Shown: positions 35,770-44,191 of the stretch, one piece after another
Layout: every line of letters starts with the position of its first letter
Position numbering within the stretch: position 1 is the first letter of the stretch
Origin: SAR116 cluster bacterium AG-426-I14
GTDB taxonomy: Bacteria > Pseudomonadota > Alphaproteobacteria > Puniceispirillales > Marisalimonadaceae
Direction of reading: 5' to 3'
Assembly (NCBI GenBank): GCA_003210055.1
Contig: QCNS01000013.1
Coordinates: forward strand, 1 to 46,955
DNA: 46,955 nt
Position numbers and translations under genes: made by a program
Notes under the pieces: generated by a model
Database searches by the model: none
What the model saw: only the letters and a program-made list of their open reading frames with translations
Told to the model about the DNA's origin: nothing

Positions 35770-36957
35770 TTGAAAAGTTTAATGGACAAATATCCAAGAG
35801 TAATGGATCTCTTACCTAGAGCAAAAAGAAGATTACCTCATTTTTCTTCTGAATATTTGTTCTCTGGAACCGGGTATGATTTAGCAATTAATAACAATAA
35901 GAATATTTTAAAAAATATATTTTTAACGCCCAGGTATTTAAAAGGATCTGTTCAACCAAATTTGAAAACAAAAATTTTAAATTGCAAATTTAATGTTCCA
36001 TTTGGTATTGCTCCAGTTGGATTAACAAGTTTAATCTGGCCAGGGGCAGAAAAATATTTATCAAAGATGTCAGTTAAAAATAAAATACCTTATTGTCTCT
36101 CGACAGTTGCCTGCGCTTCAATTGAGGAAGTATCAAAATTCTTGAATGGTCAGGGTTGGTTTCAATTATATCCTCCAGAAAACAAAGAAATAAGAAATGA
36201 TTTATTGAAAAGAGCCATTAAATCAGGTTACAAAGTATTGGTTGTGACAGCTGATATACCAGCTTCAAGTAGAAGAGAAAGGTTGAGATTAGCTGGGGTG
36301 TCTGTGCCACCAAAAAATAATCTTAGAACTTTTTTTCATGCAGCAATTTGTCCATCTTGGTCAATAGGTACTCTAATAAATGGAATCCCTGCTTTCGGCA
36401 CAATGGATCAATACTCTGACGGAAATTGGCATGGTACTGAAAAAACAAAAGCTGGTTTTGCTGGAAGTCAAATGAAACGTTTTTTAGATTGGGATTATTT
36501 AAAAGAAGTGAAGGATATTTGGAAAGGGCCAGTTGTTTTAAAAGGATTGATGCATAAAGAAGATGCTATCTTAGCATCTAAAATAGTAGATTGTGTTTAT
36601 TTATCAAATCATGGTGGTCGTCAATTGGATATGGCCCCAAGTCCTTTACAAACTTTACCTGAAATAAGGAATAGTCTTGGTCCTGACTATCCTATAATTA
36701 TTGATAGTGGTTTTTATTCGGGTCAAGATATGTGTAAAGCTCTAATGCTTGGTGCTAATTTTGTTATGACAGGCAGACCTTTTTTTATAGGCATGGGTGC
36801 TCTTGGAGAAGAAGGTGCTCAACATATCCATGATATTTTAAAAGACGAGATACTTAATGTGATGGAACAGCTATGTGTTAAAGATATCGGTGAATTGCAA
36901 AAACAAAAGTTATCTCTTCCTGAAAACTTTGTTTTAAGTGAAATGAATTACAATTGA
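35770..36957 (+). CDS. FMN-dependent alpha-hydroxyacid oxidase/dehydrogenase
   Basis: A 395-residue member of the LldD/glycolate oxidase/mandelate dehydrogenase family. FMN and active-site features are PFGIAPVGLTSL, WFQLYPP, VVTADIPASSRRERLRLAG, VVLKGLM, and SNHGGRQLD with the catalytic His and Arg, then IDSGFYSGQDM and GRPFF. It oxidises an (S)-2-hydroxy acid to a 2-oxo acid. The start is uncertain: TTG at 35,770 or ATG at 35,782 (MDKYPRVMDLL), neither with a clear ribosome binding site. It converges on the TPP enzyme gene with a 10-base overlap. Oxidation followed by TPP-dependent 2-oxoacid cleavage is a plausible pair. Confidence 0.88.
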   Translation: MKSLMDKYPRVMDLLPRAKRRLPHFSSEYLFSGTGYDLAINNNKNILKNIFLTPRYLKGSVQPNLKTKILNCKFNVPFGIAPVGLTSLIWPGAEKYLSKMSVKNKIPYCLSTVACASIEEVSKFLNGQGWFQLYPPENKEIRNDLLKRAIKSGYKVLVVTADIPASSRRERLRLAGVSVPPKNNLRTFFHAAICPSWSIGTLINGIPAFGTMDQYSDGNWHGTEKTKAGFAGSQMKRFLDWDYLKEVKDIWKGPVVLKGLMHKEDAILASKIVDCVYLSNHGGRQLDMAPSPLQTLPEIRNSLGPDYPIIIDSGFYSGQDMCKALMLGANFVMTGRPFFIGMGALGEEGAQHIHDILKDEILNVMEQLCVKDIGELQKQKLSLPENFVLSEMNYN

Positions 36958-38600
36958 TCAAATCTCTTTCCTGGAAGGACCATTTCAGAACCTGTTTTGA
37001 CGTGTAATAATGTTGGTAGAGAATATTTTTTTGACCATTCGCTGGCTTTAAAAAAGCTCTTTACGAAATCTTCTGTTTTATGAACACTAAATCCTTTTCC
37101 TCCCATGGAGTTTGCAAGTTGAACAAAGTCTGGATTAACTAAACCTGTATGTTTATATTTTCCTTTATAATTTTTATGTTGATGCATTCTAATTGTTCCA
37201 TACATCTCGTTATCAACAACAATTACTATGATTCCAACATTAAATTGTACAGCTGTTGCAAATTCGTTGCTTGTCATTTGAAAACAACCATCTCCTGCAA
37301 AAACAACCACTTCCCTATTTTTGTGTTTTAATTTTGCTGCTATTCCAGCAGGCATGCCGTAACCCATAGATCCAGAAATAGGTGCTAATTGAGTATTATA
37401 TTTTTTAAATCTTAAAAGCCTATGAACCCATACAGCATAGTTTCCAGCACCATTGGTAATTATTGTATCATCATCCAATTTATCTTTTAATTCCCTAATT
37501 CCTTGTGTTAAATCAACGCCATTATTTGGAGCATTTAAATTCATATTTATCCAATCATTATATATTTCACGGAAATTATTAGATTCTTTTTTAAAGTTTT
37601 GATCAAATGACTCGAGTGTCATTCTCAGAGATTCAACAAACACAATTGGACTAGATGCTATGCCTATTTCAGGTTTATAAATTTTACCAATTTCTTCTGG
37701 AGAAGGATGGATATGTGCCAATTTAGTATTATGCTCTGGTATATTTAATAATGTAAAAGCTTGAGAGGGATTTTCGCTTAATCTCCCACCAAGAATAGTT
37801 ATGAAGTCACTTTTTTTAATATTTTCAATTATTTTTGGATTAACTGCAAGTCCTAAATCACCTGCATAATTTGTATGAAAATTATCAAAATAACTTTGTC
37901 TTCTATGCGAAGTATAAATTGGTACATTTAAAATTTCAGAAATTTTTTCTAGGTTTTTTGAAGATTCTTCAGACCAAACTGAACCACCTACTATAATAAT
38001 AGGATTTTGAGCTTTTTTCATTTCTTCAATGTATAGAGCTAAGTCTTTTGATGAAGGACCAGAATTAATTTTTTTTATAAAATCTACTGGTTTTTCATCA
38101 ACTTTTTCTGTCAGCATATTTTCTGGTAAAGCTATTACTACAGGACCAGGTCTTCCTGACATTGCAGTATGATAAGCCCTAGATATTATTTCAGACAAAC
38201 GATTTGCTTGTTGGACTTCAATAACTAACTTTGACATTCCACCAAAAAATTCTTGGTAATTTACTTCTTGAAAAGCATCCCTTCCATACATTTCTTTTTC
38301 TATCTGACCGACAAATAGAATCATTGGTGTGCTGTCTTGTTGAGCTATATGAACTCCAGAAGCTGCATTAGTTGCGCCAGGACCTCTTGTAACCAAGGCT
38401 ATGCCAGGTCTACCAGATAATTTTCCATCAGCTTCAGCCATCATCGAAGCTCCACCCTCATGTTTACAGAGAACAGTCTCAATAGATGTGTTTTGAAGGC
38501 CATTCATAACTGAAAGATAGCTCTCTCCAGGCACACAAAAAACTCTTTCAACTTTCTGATTTTCTAAAATTTTAACTATTAATGTTCCTGCTTCAATCAT
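36948..38600 (-). CDS. Thiamine pyrophosphate-dependent enzyme, acetolactate synthase-like
   Basis: A 550-residue TPP enzyme. I chose the ATG at 38,600 (MIEAGTLIVKILENQ) because AAGGA stands nearby upstream and the longer reading overlaps the previous gene. The N-terminal domain has CKHEGGASMMAEADG with the Glu that activates TPP, then TRGPGATNAASG. The C-terminal domain has GSMGYGMPAGIAA and the TPP/Mg motif GDGCFQM ... NNEMYG-like. This group contains acetolactate synthase homologues, benzoylformate decarboxylase and other 2-oxoacid decarboxylases and lyases, so a catabolic 2-oxoacid role fits better here than amino acid synthesis. It follows the AtuA-like small gene by 4 bases. Confidence 0.88.
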   Translation of the reverse strand: MIEAGTLIVKILENQKVERVFCVPGESYLSVMNGLQNTSIETVLCKHEGGASMMAEADGKLSGRPGIALVTRGPGATNAASGVHIAQQDSTPMILFVGQIEKEMYGRDAFQEVNYQEFFGGMSKLVIEVQQANRLSEIISRAYHTAMSGRPGPVVIALPENMLTEKVDEKPVDFIKKINSGPSSKDLALYIEEMKKAQNPIIIVGGSVWSEESSKNLEKISEILNVPIYTSHRRQSYFDNFHTNYAGDLGLAVNPKIIENIKKSDFITILGGRLSENPSQAFTLLNIPEHNTKLAHIHPSPEEIGKIYKPEIGIASSPIVFVESLRMTLESFDQNFKKESNNFREIYNDWINMNLNAPNNGVDLTQGIRELKDKLDDDTIITNGAGNYAVWVHRLLRFKKYNTQLAPISGSMGYGMPAGIAAKLKHKNREVVVFAGDGCFQMTSNEFATAVQFNVGIIVIVVDNEMYGTIRMHQHKNYKGKYKHTGLVNPDFVQLANSMGGKGFSVHKTEDFVKSFFKASEWSKKYSLPTLLHVKTGSEMVLPGKRFDQL

Positions 38601-38604
38601 AATT

Positions 38605-38985
38605 CTATCCTTTATTAAAATGAACAATGTATGGAGATTTTTCAGGGAGCATATCAAATGATATATTTAGTTTCAAATGATACAATAAATATGAAGATAA
38701 AGTTTTGCCGTGTCTATCTAATCTTAAAGAACTATTAACACCACCACCTAAAGCATTTTCTATTACAAAATTAAGTGCTTTAAGCTTTGGCAATTCATAT
38801 CTTGTTACATTTGTTGCTCCTAAATGATTAAAAATCTCTAATATTTTATTTTCTGTTGCATTATTTTTTATATTTTCCCAACCTAATTTATTGTACGCAA
38901 TCAAAGAAACATTAGAAACATTACCTTTATCACCAGCTCTGCTATGAGCTATAGAATGAACGGGTAATTCTATAAATTTAGTCAT
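38605..38985 (-). CDS. AtuA-like ferredoxin-fold (C-terminal) subunit
   Basis: A 126-residue protein matching the C-terminal ferredoxin-fold part of AtuA-family proteins: HSIAHSRAGDKGNVSNVSLIAYN, then NFVIENALGGGVNSSLRLDRHGKTLS. In many bacteria this segment is fused to the DUF1446/AtuA core or encoded just after it. Here it is a separate gene 2 bases downstream of the core gene. AtuA proteins belong to acyclic terpene and related branched acyl-CoA catabolism, but their exact reaction is not known. Confidence 0.82.
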   Translation of the reverse strand: MTKFIELPVHSIAHSRAGDKGNVSNVSLIAYNKLGWENIKNNATENKILEIFNHLGATNVTRYELPKLKALNFVIENALGGGVNSSLRLDRHGKTLSSYLLYHLKLNISFDMLPEKSPYIVHFNKG

Positions 38986-38987
38986 AT

Positions 38988-40347
38988 TTAGAAAATTTCA
39001 ATTTTTACTTGTGGTTCAACAACTTTTCTATCAATTAAAATAGATGCCGTTGAAGACTCTGGAGTAATAGAAGTTCTTGCACCTCCTCCAGCTGAGGGTC
39101 CCGAACAATAGAGAGAATAAGTTTCTGATACAAATTTCTCTGCGTCTTCTTTTTTTAAAAAGAAACCTGCCGATCTAATTCTATAATCTCCATCAGATTT
39201 ATTTTCATAGGAACTTTGTTCATCTGAAGAAAAATGCACGGAACCTGCTCCAATGATGTCAAACCTTGTTTTCCCTTGCAAGCCAATTTTTTGAATTCTT
39301 TTTTCTATTACCTCAATTGCTAATTTAGCTCTTAAAAAAGCATTCGGGCCGGCATAACTCATTTCTGCTTCACCCATGTAACCACTTTCAGAACATATTG
39401 TTGCCTTTAAATTATTTGGTTTATTATGACCAATGCCACCTCTAACTAAAACTTTATTATCATATTCAATGAGATCTAATTGAGACATATCTGCAATTAC
39501 GTCAGGTACTATATACTGATTGGGATTATGTGTTTCATAGAGTAGTTGTTCTGTTACTGTCGCTTTGTTTACCAAACCTCCAGTATTTTTTGGTTTAGTG
39601 ATATAAAATTCTCCATTTTCATGGAATTCTGCTATTGGAAAACCAACATTATACAAATCAGGTACATCTTTAAAACCTGGATCAGCAAAATAAGCGCCTG
39701 TTACTTGCGCTCCACACTCAAGTAGATGACCACAAATAGTGCCAGACGATAGTAAGTTCAGTTGATCAGGTTTCCATTTAAATTCATGAATTAATGGCCC
39801 CAAAGCAAGAGCGCTGTCAACAGACCTTCCAACAATAACCATATCAACATCTCTACTCAGAGCATCTGATATAGGGAAAGCTCCCAAATAAACATTAGCT
39901 GCTGTAATTTTAGTATTCTTAATATCTAGACCTTCCATTGTAGGTGAGTTCAAGATTTCGTTTTCATCTATATAATTTAAAATATCATCTCCAAGTACTA
40001 CACCTATTTTTGGTTTTCTAACTTTTTTATTTTGAGCTATTTCGATTATTCTTTTTGCTGCTCCAATAGGATTGGCGGCACCTAGATTTGAAATAATTTT
40101 TATATTATGATTCAGGCAGTCTTCTAAAATTGGTTCAATGTAGAAATCTAAATAGGGAGAATAACCTTTTGATTTGTCTTGAATTCTATATTGTTGAGCA
40201 ATAGCTAAAGTTCTTTCTGCTAAAACTTCAAACATTAAATATTTTGAGTCTTTGATGTTTTTAAATTCATTTACTATTGGAATTGAAGCATCGTAACGAT
40301 CGCCAGCAAAACCAGCTCCACATCCAATATAAACTTTTTTTTGACAT
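38988..40347 (-). CDS. AtuA-family (DUF1446) protein, with an apparent frameshift near its start
   Basis: The continuous open frame starts at an internal Met (40,235; 415 residues) and holds the AtuA core: CLNHNIKIISNLGAANPIGAA, VGRSVDSALALGPLIHEF, GTICGHLLECGAQVTGAYFAD, CSGPSAGGGART. Upstream, the same frame continues back as VYIGCGAGFAGDRYDASIP ... KYLMFEVLAERT, the family's usual N-terminus, but contains no ATG, GTG or TTG before an in-frame stop. An ATG at 40,345-40,347 (MSKK...) is one base out of frame across a run of eight A (minus strand). Seven A would restore MSKKVYIGCGAGFAGDR. This is either a sequencing/assembly error, slippage-dependent expression, or recent damage. Confidence 0.8.
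40335..40342 (-). other. Eight-A run at the AtuA frameshift (possible slippage site)
   Basis: On the minus strand this reads AAAAAAAA directly after ATGTC (40,343-40,347). One A fewer joins the ATG to the family's conserved N-terminal GCGAGFAGDR. Runs of this length are known sites of polymerase slippage in AT-rich genomes, and also of sequencing error. Confidence 0.65.
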
Positions 40348-40415
40348 TTTATTATAATTGAACATAATTTGTTAGAAGTAAATTAATAAATCATACTTTA
40401 AAATAGGAGAGTAGG
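40348..40415. promoter_or_regulatory. Divergent promoter region, AtuA unit / SDR, with Shine-Dalgarno for the SDR
   Basis: About 68 bases separate the predicted AtuA start from the SDR gene. AGGAGAG at 40,405-40,411 is a good ribosome binding site for the ATG at 40,416. No comparable site precedes the AtuA ATG. Promoter boxes are not assignable. Confidence 0.4.
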
Positions 40416-41156
40416 ATGACAAGAATTGCTGTTGTTACAGGAGCTGGTACTGGGGTTGGACAAGTTGTATCAAAAAAACTTTCTGAGGATGGCATGCATG
40501 TTATGCTAGTAGGTAGACGTGTTGAAAAATTAGATGAAACAAAAAGTTTATGTAAAAATTCTGTAGATATATGTTCACTTGATGTAAGTAAACCTGATGA
40601 AGTTGAAAATTTATATAAAAATATTAGCAAAAAATTTGGTAGATTAGACCTTTTATTTAATAATGCTGGGGTTGGCATACCTGCAAAAACAATGGATGAA
40701 ATTACTTTTGATGAATGGAAATATGTAGTGGATATAAATTTAAATGGAATGTTTTTATGTGCTAAATTCGCATTTGATTTAATGAAAAGACAGAATCCTC
40801 AAGGAGGAAGAATAATAAACAACGGCAGTATTTCTTCTATGACGCCAAGACCAGGTTCAATTGCTTATACATCGACAAAGCATGCAATTACAGGAATGAC
40901 CAAAACTATCTCTCTTGATGGAAGACCATTTAAAATAGCTTGTAGTCAAATTGATATTGGTAACGCTGAAACACCTATGACTCAAAGAATGAAAGAGGGT
41001 GTTCCGCAAGCAACAGGGAAAGTAGAAGTTGAACCTGTGTTTGATGCCACGCATATAGCCGATGCAATTTCAGCTATATCTAAGATGCCACTTGATACGA
41101 ATGTTTTAAACATGACTATAATGGCTAATGATATGCCATTTGTTGGAAGAGGATAA
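40416..41156 (+). CDS. SDR-family oxidoreductase
   Basis: A 246-residue classical short-chain dehydrogenase/reductase: TGAGTGVGQ at 8-16, NNAGVGIPA, and an intact active site YTSTK. The segment KTISLDGRPFKIACSQIDIGNAETPM is typical of a subgroup annotated simply as SDR oxidoreductase. It is preceded by AGGAGAG at 4 bases. It is monocistronic, ending 1 base from the convergent dehydrogenase gene. Probably oxidises or reduces a hydroxy/oxo intermediate. Substrate unknown. Confidence 0.88.
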   Translation: MTRIAVVTGAGTGVGQVVSKKLSEDGMHVMLVGRRVEKLDETKSLCKNSVDICSLDVSKPDEVENLYKNISKKFGRLDLLFNNAGVGIPAKTMDEITFDEWKYVVDINLNGMFLCAKFAFDLMKRQNPQGGRIINNGSISSMTPRPGSIAYTSTKHAITGMTKTISLDGRPFKIACSQIDIGNAETPMTQRMKEGVPQATGKVEVEPVFDATHIADAISAISKMPLDTNVLNMTIMANDMPFVGRG

Positions 41157-41157
41157 A

Positions 41158-42039
41158 CTAAATCACTTTTTTAATGACAGGGAAATATAAATCACCAAAA
41201 CCATCTTCAATAGCCTTCTTAAATAATTCATTGATATTTAAACAACCTGGAGCACTAATTTTTTTATTTCCTGCAAGTTCTAAAGCGTAAGATAAATCTT
41301 TTTGAGCATATTTTACTGAAAACGCAGGATTAGGATAGTGATCATTGACAATACTTTTCATGCCATGATTTTGAAGTGCAAAACTATTACCTGAGCATTT
41401 AGAAATATTTTGAAATAATTTTTCACAATTAAGGTTATAATTTTCAGCTATTTTTGATGCTTCACACAAAGCTAATACGTTTTGAAATAAAATCATATTG
41501 TTAAGAATTTTAGTAAATTGCCCAGATCCAACTTCTCCACAATGTAATATGTCGTTACCAATTAAGCTAAGTATAGGTTTTATTATTTTAAAAATATTTT
41601 TACTGCAACCAACCATTATAGCAAGAGTTCCATCTATGGCGGCTTGTCTTGTCCTAGCAATTGGTGCGTCAACAAAATAAGCTCCTTTATTTCTTATTTT
41701 ATTTTCGATTTTTGTCATTAAGGCTGGTTGGGATGTTGACATATCAATAATAATTTGATTTTTTTTTACTAAATTTATCATTTTATTTTTAAAATATACC
41801 TCTTCAACATCTTTTCCACTAGGTAAACAAGTGATAACTAAATCACTAATCTCAAAAATATTTTCAATATTTGAGGAGACACTTAGTTTTAGCTTCTTAA
41901 TTTCATTTAACTTTAAAGAATTAATATCATATCCATTTACATTTAAATTTTTATTACTGCATAAGTTTTTGAACATTGGCATGCCCATTACACCTAATCC
42001 TATAAATCCAATAGTTTTAACATTTATTTTTTTATTCAT
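41158..42039 (-). CDS. Beta-hydroxyacid dehydrogenase (3-hydroxyisobutyrate dehydrogenase-like)
   Basis: A 293-residue NAD(P)-dependent beta-hydroxyacid dehydrogenase. The Rossmann motif is GFIGLGVMGMPM, and the catalytic Lys is in GSGQFTKILNNM. The substrate motif reads FVDAPIARTRQAAIDGTL in place of the common DAPVSGGxxGA, so the glycine pair that contacts the substrate carboxylate is changed. The family includes 3-hydroxyisobutyrate, tartronate semialdehyde and 2-(hydroxymethyl)glutarate dehydrogenases, the last being a step of nicotinate degradation in Eubacterium barkeri. Which applies cannot be told. Confidence 0.88.
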   Translation of the reverse strand: MNKKINVKTIGFIGLGVMGMPMFKNLCSNKNLNVNGYDINSLKLNEIKKLKLSVSSNIENIFEISDLVITCLPSGKDVEEVYFKNKMINLVKKNQIIIDMSTSQPALMTKIENKIRNKGAYFVDAPIARTRQAAIDGTLAIMVGCSKNIFKIIKPILSLIGNDILHCGEVGSGQFTKILNNMILFQNVLALCEASKIAENYNLNCEKLFQNISKCSGNSFALQNHGMKSIVNDHYPNPAFSVKYAQKDLSYALELAGNKKISAPGCLNINELFKKAIEDGFGDLYFPVIKKVI

Positions 42040-42157
42040 AAATTTTTCCTTATTTTACCAAGTTTTAACTATTTAATATTAATTACATCCAAAATATAAT
42101 TTTTTTCTATAGTATATAAAAAGTTTATATTATATTTTTTCAGGAGGTGAGGTTTTT
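42040..42157. promoter_or_regulatory. Divergent promoter region with a near-perfect Shine-Dalgarno for the flavin reductase
   Basis: 118 very AT-rich bases between divergent genes. AGGAGGTGA at 42,142-42,150 is fully complementary to the 16S rRNA 3' end and lies 7 bases before the ATG at 42,158, among the strongest ribosome binding sites in the window. TATA-rich stretches (around 42,110-42,135) could hold -10 boxes but none can be assigned firmly. Confidence 0.5.
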
Positions 42158-42820
42158 ATGCATTATGATTGTGAGAAAAATGATCATGGATTGCCACATG
42201 ATCCATTTAAAGCTATTGTTGCCCCCAGACCAATAGGTTGGATTGGTTCTAAAGGTATTTCGGGTGTTCAGAATTTAGCCCCATATAGTTACTTCAATGC
42301 TGTTGCAGACAAACCTCATTTTGTCATGTTTTCTTCTGTGGGAATTAAAGATAGTGTGAAGAATATTGAAGAAACTGGTGTTTTTACATTTTCTCTTGCA
42401 GTTGAAAAATTATTTGATGGGATGAATGGAAGTTCTGCGCCTGCGGAATATTCTGTTGATGAGTTTAAATTGACTGGATTAAAGTTTAGCCAAGGTAAAA
42501 TTGTTGATGCACCTTTTGTAAAGGAAAGTCCAGCAGCTCTTGAATGTAAATATTGGAAAACTATTGATTTACCTGGATCTGATAGGTCAGAGGGCTTAGG
42601 AACTTATGTGATTTTTGGGAAGGTTTTAGGAATTTATATTGATGACAATTATATAATTGATGGTCTGTTTGATGCTTCAAAAGCAAGGCCATTAGTCAGG
42701 CTTGGATATATGAATTACGGTGTGGTAGGTGAAGAAAATACTTTCACTAAAAACAGGCCAGAGTTGGATAAAAATGGGAATTTAAAAGAAGTCAAAGAGT
42801 GGGATGGTGTCTATAGATAA
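42158..42820 (+). CDS. Flavin reductase-like protein (FMN-binding split barrel)
   Basis: A 220-residue flavin reductase-like domain protein: PFKAIVAPRPIGWIGSKG near residue 22, NLAPYSYFNAVADKPHFVMFS, and KDSVKNIEETGVFTFSLA are the usual flavin-binding segments. This DIM6/NTAB-type subgroup binds FMN and often feeds reduced flavin to monooxygenases or acts itself on small substrates. It overlaps the next gene by 17 bases. It could serve the HpaB-type oxygenase at the left edge, but nothing in the sequence ties the two. Confidence 0.88.
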   Translation: MHYDCEKNDHGLPHDPFKAIVAPRPIGWIGSKGISGVQNLAPYSYFNAVADKPHFVMFSSVGIKDSVKNIEETGVFTFSLAVEKLFDGMNGSSAPAEYSVDEFKLTGLKFSQGKIVDAPFVKESPAALECKYWKTIDLPGSDRSEGLGTYVIFGKVLGIYIDDNYIIDGLFDASKARPLVRLGYMNYGVVGEENTFTKNRPELDKNGNLKEVKEWDGVYR

Positions 42821-43274
42821 AAAAATAATTTTCGTCTCTCATTGTCCTTCTGAAAACACTAAAATACTATCTGATACTGTTTTAGATACAATTAAGTCCC
42901 ATAAATTAAAATTAAAAGTTGAAATGTATTCACCTTTTAACATTACTTCTAATGACGTCTTGCAATCTGATGGGATAATGATTGGTACTATTGAAAACTT
43001 TGGTTATATGGCTGGAGCCACTAAAGATTTTTTTGATAGATGCTACAATGATCTTTTGGAAAAATCACAAGGATTGCCAGTTTTTTATTATGTAAGAGCT
43101 GGTTTAGATGGCGAAGGCTCTGAAAGAGCATTGAATAGAATAATACTTGGCTTGAAATGGAAACAAGTTCTAAAACCATTAATTTTAAAAGGTCAATGGA
43201 ATGATAACTTCGTCACTCTAGTATCTGAGGCAAGTTTGAACTTTGCAATTGGTATTGAAGAAGGGATATATTAA
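42804..43274 (+). CDS. Flavodoxin-like protein
   Basis: A 156-residue flavodoxin-fold protein. The phosphate-binding loop is FVSHCPSENTKILSD near residue 10, followed by SDGIMIGTIENFGYMAGATKDFFDRCY, matching the WrbA/NADPH-dependent FMN reductase pattern. It overlaps the flavin reductase gene by 17 bases, implying coupled expression. It ends overlapping the stop of the convergent dehydrogenase gene by 4 bases. Probably carries electrons or FMN for the same reaction; partner unknown. Confidence 0.8.
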   Translation: MVSIDKKIIFVSHCPSENTKILSDTVLDTIKSHKLKLKVEMYSPFNITSNDVLQSDGIMIGTIENFGYMAGATKDFFDRCYNDLLEKSQGLPVFYYVRAGLDGEGSERALNRIILGLKWKQVLKPLILKGQWNDNFVTLVSEASLNFAIGIEEGIY

Positions 43275-44116
43275 TTTTTTTTTCGATATGGGGGTATATT
43301 TTGTAGGCCTTTGATTAGAGCTTTTTGAAAACTTTGCATTCCTAAATTATTGGGTGTAGTTTTATTTATTCCATCTAAAAAACTATTAACATCTTTTTCA
43401 AGTATTCCAATTGTATTATCTTTATCATAATCTTCTCTAGCCCAATCAATATCATTTAAATTGTTACCAAACCACGTTTGTCCCGACGAGTCTTTTAAAA
43501 CGTCAAGTAATTGGTTTCGTTTTATTCCAAAACTATTAGATTTAGAAAGAACATTTCGAATTGCAACAACAGTACATGAAGCAACAAAATTGTTAAGAAC
43601 TTTAACTGACATACCTTGGCCAAAGGAACCAATATATTTAATTTTTTTTCCTAGAATTTTTAGTAATGGAAGTATAAACTCAAACTGTTTTTTTGAACAG
43701 CCAATCATAAAAGTCAAGGACCCGTTTTTGGCACTCATTGGCGCCCCAGACATCGGTGCATCAATTAAGGATATATTTTTTGGGGTTTTTGATTTTAGTT
43801 TTTTTAAAAACAAAGGAGATAAAGTTGAAGAAATTATGAGTATTTTTTTTTCTTTAAATTGAAACAATCCATTTTTACCTTCACAAATTTCTAGTGTCTG
43901 TTTTATATCTCTAACAGCACTAATTATTATTTCATTTTGACTAAAGAATGAAAACTTGTTCTCAATAAAAGTATTTTTAAATTTTTTAAAATTACTCTTA
44001 TTTTTTATATCATGTCCTGTGACATCAATATTTTTCTTTTTTAGAACTTTCAACATGGGCAATCCCATTGTTCCGCAGCCTATAATGCCTATTTTTTTTT
44101 CAAGTATTTTTTTCAT
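43271..44116 (-). CDS. Beta-hydroxyacid dehydrogenase (second copy)
   Basis: A 281-residue NAD(P)-dependent dehydrogenase of the 3-hydroxyisobutyrate dehydrogenase family: IGIIGCGTMGLPM at the N-terminus, DAPMSGAPMSAKNGSLTFMIG as substrate motif, and the catalytic Lys in GMSVKVLNNF. It keeps a more ordinary substrate motif than the copy at 41,158, so the two probably act on different hydroxy acids. Divergent from the hydratase gene at 44,192. Confidence 0.87.
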   Translation of the reverse strand: MKKILEKKIGIIGCGTMGLPMLKVLKKKNIDVTGHDIKNKSNFKKFKNTFIENKFSFFSQNEIIISAVRDIKQTLEICEGKNGLFQFKEKKILIISSTLSPLFLKKLKSKTPKNISLIDAPMSGAPMSAKNGSLTFMIGCSKKQFEFILPLLKILGKKIKYIGSFGQGMSVKVLNNFVASCTVVAIRNVLSKSNSFGIKRNQLLDVLKDSSGQTWFGNNLNDIDWAREDYDKDNTIGILEKDVNSFLDGINKTTPNNLGMQSFQKALIKGLQNIPPYRKKN

Positions 44117-44191
44117 CTAAAACCCTTTGATATTATGAATAAGAATTAATATATTTAATTACTAAATATTAACAAACAAAAATATCAAATT
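44117..44191. promoter_or_regulatory. Divergent promoter region, dehydrogenase / hydratase
   Basis: 75 AT-rich bases between divergent genes. Promoters for both are expected. No clear boxes or ribosome binding site are visible before the hydratase ATG. Confidence 0.3.
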
